This document shows, one piece after another, positions 31,647 to 36,241 of a DNA stretch of 36,241 bases. The notes under the pieces were generated by a model. It had not been told where the DNA came from. It did not search any database and saw nothing but the letters and a program-made list of their open reading frames with translations. Source of the DNA: a virus. The position numbers and the translations under genes were made by a program. Location: positions 1 through 36,241 of IMG/VR virus record IMGVR_UViG_3300030389_001910; one strand, 5' to 3'. Each line of letters opens with the position of its first letter. Positions within the stretch are counted from its first letter, which is position 1.

Positions 31647-32302
31647 TTTCTTAGTGTTTGTTCTTTACCATTTTCATCTATGAAGTTAAATGTGTCACCA
31701 TATTCAAATCTATTTGAGTCAAAGTGTTTATAGTGAACTGCACCATAACTTCTTGCAAGTTCCTCTATTTGTTTTAAATAAGGTCTATTGTGTTCAAACA
31801 CTACTGTTTGTGCCATAGGTATTGCAAGTGTTCTTGATAACATTTCCATATTGTTTAAAGTTTTTTGTAAATTAGTTTTTCTACGATAATGACTATGCAT
31901 GTCTTGATCTATACCATCTACATCAAAGTGCATTTTTAATCTATTACCACAAAGTGCCCCTAACTCCCAATAAAAAGTATCTTCCCTTATTGAACCATTT
32001 GTGGTTATTTCTATATTACAATCACTCTCAGTAATAATATATTCACATATTGAGTAAATATCTTTTAACATCATTGGATCACCCCAAGTACCACAGAATT
32101 GTAGTTCTCCTAATTGATTTAATGAATCTTTGGGAAATGCTTTTTTAAAATCTTGTAACGTCCATTGTGTAAGTGGCAACCAATCATCTACTCCACAACC
32201 GTTTGGATTTGTCCTATCACATTGTGGGCAACCTGCATTACAAAAGTTTGTAATAGATAAATCAATCTTTGTGATTTTTGAATTGTTCCATGTCAATGTC
32301 AT
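31643..32302 (-). CDS. Radical SAM core protein
   Basis: 219 residues from ATG 32302 (GAGGACCCAG upstream); ATG 32329 is possible but has no clear ribosome site. TNFCNAGCPQCDRT carries the CxxxCxxC iron-sulphur motif (Cys21, 25, 28). LQFCGTWGDPMM stands for the GGEP SAM-binding motif, and EITTNGSI for the next strand. The partial TIM barrel ends without a C-terminal cluster domain; that domain follows as a separate gene. Substrate unknown; could modify a sugar, peptide or base. The start overlaps the 51-residue gene by 41 bases. Confidence 0.85.
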   Translation of the reverse strand: MTLTWNNSKITKIDLSITNFCNAGCPQCDRTNPNGCGVDDWLPLTQWTLQDFKKAFPKDSLNQLGELQFCGTWGDPMMLKDIYSICEYIITESDCNIEITTNGSIREDTFYWELGALCGNRLKMHFDVDGIDQDMHSHYRRKTNLQKTLNNMEMLSRTLAIPMAQTVVFEHNRPYLKQIEELARSYGAVHYKHFDSNRFEYGDTFNFIDENGKEQTLRK

Positions 32303-32417
32303 CTGGGTCCTCGTAAATAAAGTCATCATATTTTTCGTCTTTTTTGAAACGACTTAAAAAAGTATTCCAATATAATAAGATGTATAATTTTATTTTTTTA
32401 ATTTTTTTATATATCAT
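32262..32417 (-). CDS. 51-residue small protein after gp46
   Basis: ATG 32417 overlaps the gp46 stop as ATGA and the frame runs 51 codons to TGA at 32262. Residues 1-10 are basic (MIYKKIKKIK), 11-21 hydrophobic (LYILLYWNTFL), and 33-43 acidic (FIYEDPDDIDM): a likely small membrane-associated protein with the basic end inside. It fills an otherwise empty 84-base gap and overlaps the radical SAM start. Support comes from the exact coupling and ordered charge pattern, not homology. Confidence 0.5.
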   Translation of the reverse strand: MIYKKIKKIKLYILLYWNTFLSRFKKDEKYDDFIYEDPDDIDMEQFKNHKD

Positions 32418-34123
32418 GATGCTATCCTACTAAAGTTTTGTGTCTTTTCAAACTTAATACTATTTCTAAATTTATCTACAAGTTGATCACCTTTGTGACT
32501 TATCACAAATACATTTTCATTATCAAGTGTATTTAATATTCGTAAAAACTCATCTGTTCCTTGACCGTCAAGAGAGCTGTCAAATATTTCGTCAAGTATT
32601 AAAAGATTTGTATTAGTTGAATTCTTCATCTTTGCAATCGCCCTCCATGTAAAAAGTAGTGCAAGATCAATACGCATTTTTTCACCTTCACTAAATGACG
32701 CATAATTAAACGCATCTCTAAATCTTGATCTAATCGTTTCATTAAAGTTTTCATCTAAATTAAAGTTTACATAAAATTCCATTGACATTAAATACTTGTT
32801 TATTAGTTGATTCATAATAGGCAGATATTGTTTGATAATTTTTGTTTTGATACCTGCATCATCTAACATGTCTCTGGCTGCATGTACATAAGTTCTCTCT
32901 TCTTTCTTTGTGCTTCTAGTATTCTCGATACCTTTACATTCATCTTTCATATTTGATAGTTTATCAATATCTGTCTCTGATACTGAACCTGCTTCAAATG
33001 ATGCGATCTCATCTTCTAGTTTTTTATTATATTTTTCTAATTCTGTAATCGATGATGACAACTCTGCTCTTCTAACTTCATTATCACGAACTTTAGTCAT
33101 AATATTATTTATTTCATTTAATCTATTTTCAACATCTATTAACTCATCTTTAAGTTTAGTCGCACCATCTACTATTTCTTTTATTTTATTTTCTTTATCT
33201 GATAACATTGATTGTTTGTGTGATGATTCTATATCTTGTAAACACACTGGGCAGTTATCATTATTCTTAAAAAACTCTGCATCTTTTGTTAACTGTTTGT
33301 GTTTTTCAATCAGTGTTGCTCTAAGATTACTAAACTTTTGTAGTTTATTTTTTACAACATCTTGATCATCTACTTGTTTCATCAAGTCAATACTTTCATC
33401 ACCAATAAAATCAAACTCCTCAGTTCTTTCATCTAAAACAGTTTTGTTATTTTTATGTGTGACTTGTTTGTCTGATATGATTTGTTCTTTGTTTGCTTTC
33501 ATATCATCAATGTAATTTTGTTGCATCGCAATCTTTTCTACTGCAAGTTCAAACTGATAATCTAATTCTTTTATTTCATCTGCAATATCTTTTATCTTTT
33601 GTTTAAGTAACATACCCATAATAGAGAATATTTTGATGTCAAGTATTTCCTCAACAACTTCTCTACGATGAGATGCTTTGAGTTGCATGAAAGGAACAAA
33701 TGTGGATGATCCTAAAATTACAACTTGTGTAAATGATCTATAGTTTAATCTTAAAACATTTTGTTCTAAAAACTTTTGATAGTCTCTTGAGTTTGCATCT
33801 TGATTTACTAAAATATTATCACAGTATATTTCAAAAGTATTTGGTCTAATACCTCTTACAATCTTCCATTCTTTAGTTCCTATACTAAACTCAACTTCAA
33901 CAATTGTTTCTCTATCGTTAATAGAATTAACTAATTGTGATTTACTAATTACACGAAAAGGTTTTCCAAACAATGAAAAACATAATGCATCTAGTATCGT
34001 TGATTTGCCTGCTCCGTTTTCGCCAACGATAAGTGTTGTTGCGTTTTTATCTAAAGGTATCTCAGTAAAGTTATTACCTGTTGATAAAAAGTTTTTCCAA
34101 CGAACATACTTAAAATTAATCAT
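32414..34123 (-). CDS. 46: Recombination endonuclease subunit gp46 (Rad50/SbcC-like)
   Basis: 569 residues; T4 gp46 is 560. SMC-type ATPase: Walker A GENGAGKS (34-41), coiled coil from about 170 to 470 interrupted by a zinc hook CPVC (291-294), ABC signature FSEGEKMRIDLAL, Walker B LLILDEIFDSSLDGQG and a His-loop VISHKG. With gp47 it degrades DNA ends for recombination-dependent replication and breaks down host DNA. ATG 34123 overlaps the gp47 stop (ATGA). Firm. Confidence 0.96.
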   Translation of the reverse strand: MINFKYVRWKNFLSTGNNFTEIPLDKNATTLIVGENGAGKSTILDALCFSLFGKPFRVISKSQLVNSINDRETIVEVEFSIGTKEWKIVRGIRPNTFEIYCDNILVNQDANSRDYQKFLEQNVLRLNYRSFTQVVILGSSTFVPFMQLKASHRREVVEEILDIKIFSIMGMLLKQKIKDIADEIKELDYQFELAVEKIAMQQNYIDDMKANKEQIISDKQVTHKNNKTVLDERTEEFDFIGDESIDLMKQVDDQDVVKNKLQKFSNLRATLIEKHKQLTKDAEFFKNNDNCPVCLQDIESSHKQSMLSDKENKIKEIVDGATKLKDELIDVENRLNEINNIMTKVRDNEVRRAELSSSITELEKYNKKLEDEIASFEAGSVSETDIDKLSNMKDECKGIENTRSTKKEERTYVHAARDMLDDAGIKTKIIKQYLPIMNQLINKYLMSMEFYVNFNLDENFNETIRSRFRDAFNYASFSEGEKMRIDLALLFTWRAIAKMKNSTNTNLLILDEIFDSSLDGQGTDEFLRILNTLDNENVFVISHKGDQLVDKFRNSIKFEKTQNFSRIAS

Positions 34124-35181
34124 ATCTCTAAATCTTGAGCCTCGTTATACAAACCTCTCATAATTCTTTTAATTCTATCTTTATCTAATTCTATTTCAAG
34201 TTCATCAACGTATTTGTTTATTAATGTTGTTGTGTCCTCTGCGTATTGAACTATATCATCTGATACTGAGTCAGCAGATAAATCAGAAAAGTCTTCAATT
34301 ACTTTGACATCATGACAGTTTGCTTTCATTAGTCTTTCCATAAATCTATCAAACTGGTAAAGATCTTTTTTATTTACGACTACTACCTTTACAAATTTAT
34401 TTGTATATTGTGTAACATCATGATTTTCATATGCAGTTTGAGTATCATCATAGAATATTTTTTCATGCATTCTAAAAGGATTTAAAATTCTTGTTAGTTC
34501 TAAAGTTTCTGTGTCAAATATGTGAAATCCTTTTGGATCATTATAATCATTCCAATAGATCTCATAAGGTGCTCCAAGATAATATATTTGACCGTCATCT
34601 GACTTGTGATGATAGTGACCTGAGAACACTGATTGAAACTTTGAGAATAAACTTTTATCAATACCGTGATCACTTTGTATTCCCTTATACATTTGAAAAC
34701 CTTTTATTTCAAGATGGCCCATTGCGATAGAAGCGTTTGTAGAATCTATCATACCTTCAGTGTATATTTGATTCTGTGGTGTGATCCAAGGTAAGAATAA
34801 AATATCTAATCCACCGATATTAACATCAGTTGGATCTTCATATATTTTAATTTTTTCTGATTTGCCGTCAATTAGTTCTCTTAAAGAATTGACATCATTT
34901 GTATTTTTAAAAAAGATATCATGATTACCAACAAGACAATGAAAGTCTAACTTCAAATGATTTATGGGTAACATAAACCTTTCTCTAAATTCTTTTGCAG
35001 TTTTTATAGATACATATTTTCTTCTATCCATTAAGTCACCTAAATGAATTACAGTTTTAATATTGTGTTGTTGTAAATAAGGAAAGAACACTCCCTCATA
35101 GAATTGTAACATATATTCTAGAAAAAAAGAATTATCGTTTCTTGCACCAAAGTGCGAATCACATAATATAGCAACTTTCAT
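34120..35181 (-). CDS. 47: Recombination endonuclease subunit gp47 (Mre11/SbcD-like)
   Basis: 353 residues; T4 gp47 is 339. Metallophosphoesterase motifs in order: DSHFGARND (Asp8, His10), HLGDLMDRRK, LVGNHDIFFK, MGHLEIKG and SGHYHHKS. These bind two metal ions for nuclease action. Partner of gp46. The ATG overlaps the gp55 stop by one base (TAATG). Firm. Confidence 0.96.
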   Translation of the reverse strand: MKVAILCDSHFGARNDNSFFLEYMLQFYEGVFFPYLQQHNIKTVIHLGDLMDRRKYVSIKTAKEFRERFMLPINHLKLDFHCLVGNHDIFFKNTNDVNSLRELIDGKSEKIKIYEDPTDVNIGGLDILFLPWITPQNQIYTEGMIDSTNASIAMGHLEIKGFQMYKGIQSDHGIDKSLFSKFQSVFSGHYHHKSDDGQIYYLGAPYEIYWNDYNDPKGFHIFDTETLELTRILNPFRMHEKIFYDDTQTAYENHDVTQYTNKFVKVVVVNKKDLYQFDRFMERLMKANCHDVKVIEDFSDLSADSVSDDIVQYAEDTTTLINKYVDELEIELDKDRIKRIMRGLYNEAQDLEI

Positions 35182-35720
35182 TAATCTTCCATAAACTCCT
35201 CAAGGCCTGATTGTCCTTGTTTCTTTTCTTTCTCTTTTGTTTTGTAAACTGGTTCATCAGGTAATATCATTGTAGGATCAAAACCATGAATACTATAGTT
35301 TGTAGAATCCATTGGTAAAGTATCGTGTGTTCGATACTCTTCTTTTTCTATGATCTTATGTTTTATGTGTGTTTGTTTTTTTTCTTTTTGTATTCTTCTT
35401 ACAAATGCAAAATATATTATTTGTGTAAAATAGGCAAATGGATTTTTAGATTTATTAGGATCAAAATTATAAACATACTGTAAACAATTTTCTATTCCGT
35501 CTGAAATCATTTCATCTCGATAAGTATAATTTATGAAGTTAGGTCTGAATGACAAACCATTAGCGATCTTTAAAAAACACTCACCAACATAATGTGGAAC
35601 TGGTGGCATGTTATCACCAACTGCTTCTGCATCCTTACACATCTTCTTAAACTTTTTCATTTCTTCTAAAAGTTTTTTATTATCTACATAATGTTGAGGA
35701 TTTTTCTTACTTTTTGCCAT
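35181..35720 (-). CDS. 55: Late transcription sigma factor gp55
   Basis: 179 residues from ATG 35720; T4 gp55 is 185. YVDNKKLLEEMKKFK, FINYTYRDEMISDGIENCLQ and NFDPNKSKNPFAYFTQIIYF followed by AFVRRIQKEKKQ match T4 gp55 (sigma region 2). It directs host RNA polymerase to TATAAATA late promoters, and such a site lies upstream of Hsp20, with a near-match before the late block. The C-terminus GLEEFMED parallels the clamp-binding SLDFLY tail of T4 gp55. No ribosome site; a promoter ends 5 bases before the ATG, so the message may be leaderless. The longer frame to 35735 would need GTG. Confidence 0.93.
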   Translation of the reverse strand: MAKSKKNPQHYVDNKKLLEEMKKFKKMCKDAEAVGDNMPPVPHYVGECFLKIANGLSFRPNFINYTYRDEMISDGIENCLQYVYNFDPNKSKNPFAYFTQIIYFAFVRRIQKEKKQTHIKHKIIEKEEYRTHDTLPMDSTNYSIHGFDPTMILPDEPVYKTKEKEKKQGQSGLEEFMED

Positions 35721-35725
35721 GTAAT

Positions 35726-35754
35726 AATCTATCACTTTATGGGATAAAAGTCAA
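35726..35754 (-). promoter_or_regulatory. Sigma70-like promoter of gene 55
   Basis: TTGACT (35749-35754), 17-base spacer, TAGATT (35726-35731). Predicted start at about 35720-35719, the gp55 ATG itself. Confidence 0.65.
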
Positions 35755-35768
35755 CGAAAAAAAGATGT

Positions 35769-36176
35769 TTAGTGTAGAATTTTTTTCTTAACAGACTTCG
35801 ATGGTTCTAAAGCTTCTAAAACTTTTTTTACTTCATCTTCATCAAAATCTTCGTTATAGTCTTTTGCTTCCCAATCATGAATTTTTAGTTCTTGTTTTTC
35901 ACCTTGTTCAAGTTGTCTGTGATAAAAAGTTCTTAGACCTTCAGACGCAGACATGATTGTTGTTATAGAGTCTTTTCTCACTTTACATATTTTTTGTTCA
36001 GTGTACGGATACATCCACCTTGATAGTGTTAGAGATTCAACGATTCCTTTTTTTGTTGCTCGAGGCACGGTATACATTTTCATTGGATTTTCTATCGATA
36101 AGTATTCACCCGAATCTTTAATAACATTACAAATTACCTCATCGCCTGAATTGAATTTAATTATTTGTTGTGTCAT
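35769..36176 (-). CDS. Small LSm-like hypothetical protein
   Basis: 135 residues. IIKFNSGDEVICNVIKDSGE followed by YLSIENPMKMYTVP has the strand pattern and Gly-Asp of an Sm/LSm-like barrel, the fold of Hfq and of several small phage RNA-binding proteins. The C-terminus is acidic then basic (DEDEVKKVLEALEPSKSVKK). Proteins of this type are common near gp55 in marine T4-like phages; an RNA or regulatory role is inferred. The stop is 15 bases before the gp55 promoter. Upstream, to the window edge, I see only a weak AATAAATA at 36223-36230. Confidence 0.6.
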   Translation of the reverse strand: MTQQIIKFNSGDEVICNVIKDSGEYLSIENPMKMYTVPRATKKGIVESLTLSRWMYPYTEQKICKVRKDSITTIMSASEGLRTFYHRQLEQGEKQELKIHDWEAKDYNEDFDEDEVKKVLEALEPSKSVKKKILH

Positions 36177-36241
36177 ATGTTTACCGTGTTTATTTTGTAT
36201 GAGAAACTTTCCTCATTGTATATATTTATTCTTTCTTCAAA

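Noticed and set aside
36223-36230. AATAAATA near the right edge as a late promoter
   Set aside because: One base off consensus, at the window edge, and the gene it would serve looks early; too weak to call.

Overview
The window is a stretch of a T4-like (Tevenvirinae-type) marine myovirus genome. All 42 genes I call lie on the minus strand, are tightly packed (many ATGA or TAATG stop/start overlaps) and are very AT-rich. The T4 core is unmistakable: gp43 polymerase, RegA, gp62/gp44 clamp loader, gp45 clamp, UvsX, gp41 helicase, gp46/gp47 nuclease and gp55 late sigma factor. Hsp20, a CobS-like AAA+ ATPase, its VWA partner and TAAELN-repeat structural proteins are typical of T4-like phages of marine bacteria (cyanophages and pelagiphages). 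Low GC and the absence of photosynthesis genes lean towards a SAR11-type or other AT-rich marine host, but that is inference.

Layout in the direction of transcription (high to low coordinates). (a) 36176-32262: an LSm-like small protein, gp55, gp47, gp46 and an overlooked 51-residue gene. (b) 32302-25041: an accessory block with a radical SAM protein and a separately encoded SPASM-like domain, a NodU/TobZ-type carbamoyltransferase, an SGNH-type hydrolase, three tandem paralogues that look like glycosyltransferases, and a UDP-sugar dehydrogenase; together these suggest making or decorating a glycan. (c) 25007-21040: the VWA/zincin protein, the CobS-like ATPase and Hsp20. (d) 20972-15714: the clamp and clamp-loader operon with a glycosyltransferase inserted between gp44 and gp62, RegA, and an arginine amidinotransferase-family enzyme. 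(e) 15695-7474: gp43, then an asparagine-synthetase-like PP-loop enzyme, a cytosine-C5 DNA methyltransferase and a CmoA homologue, then UvsX and gp41. (f) 7447-1: late genes, including a KxDG ligase-like protein, a possible PD-(D/E)XK protein, a nucleotidyltransferase and fibre/structural proteins.

The most interesting system is the three-gene cassette at 10557-13224, inserted between gp43 and uvsX. CmoA makes carboxy-SAM (Cx-SAM) from SAM and prephenate. The adjacent C5-cytosine methyltransferase has all catalytic motifs, but the conserved Asn of motif X (GN-x-V-P) is Arg. In M.MpeI, changing that Asn to a basic residue is what allows Cx-SAM use. The third gene is an AsnB-type adenylating/amidating domain without a glutaminase. 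The combined hypothesis is that this phage carboxymethylates cytosine in its own DNA and may then amidate it to a carbamoylmethyl base. The PP-loop protein also ends in a peptide (TLENFI) resembling the clamp-binding tail of this phage's gp43 (TLEDFF), which would tether modification to the replisome.

Regulation is partly readable. Sigma70-like promoters (TTGACA/T, 17-18 nt spacer, -10) precede gp55, the VWA gene, the CobS-like gene, Hsp20, the 206-residue gene and gp43. Three of them place the predicted transcript start at or within a few bases of the ATG, implying leaderless mRNAs. T4-type late promoters (TATAAATA or a one-base variant) precede Hsp20 and the late block. One strong terminator follows Hsp20 and shares its bases with the next promoter. 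No gap longer than about 110 bases lacks a gene. I saw no tRNA, CRISPR array or insertion sequence.
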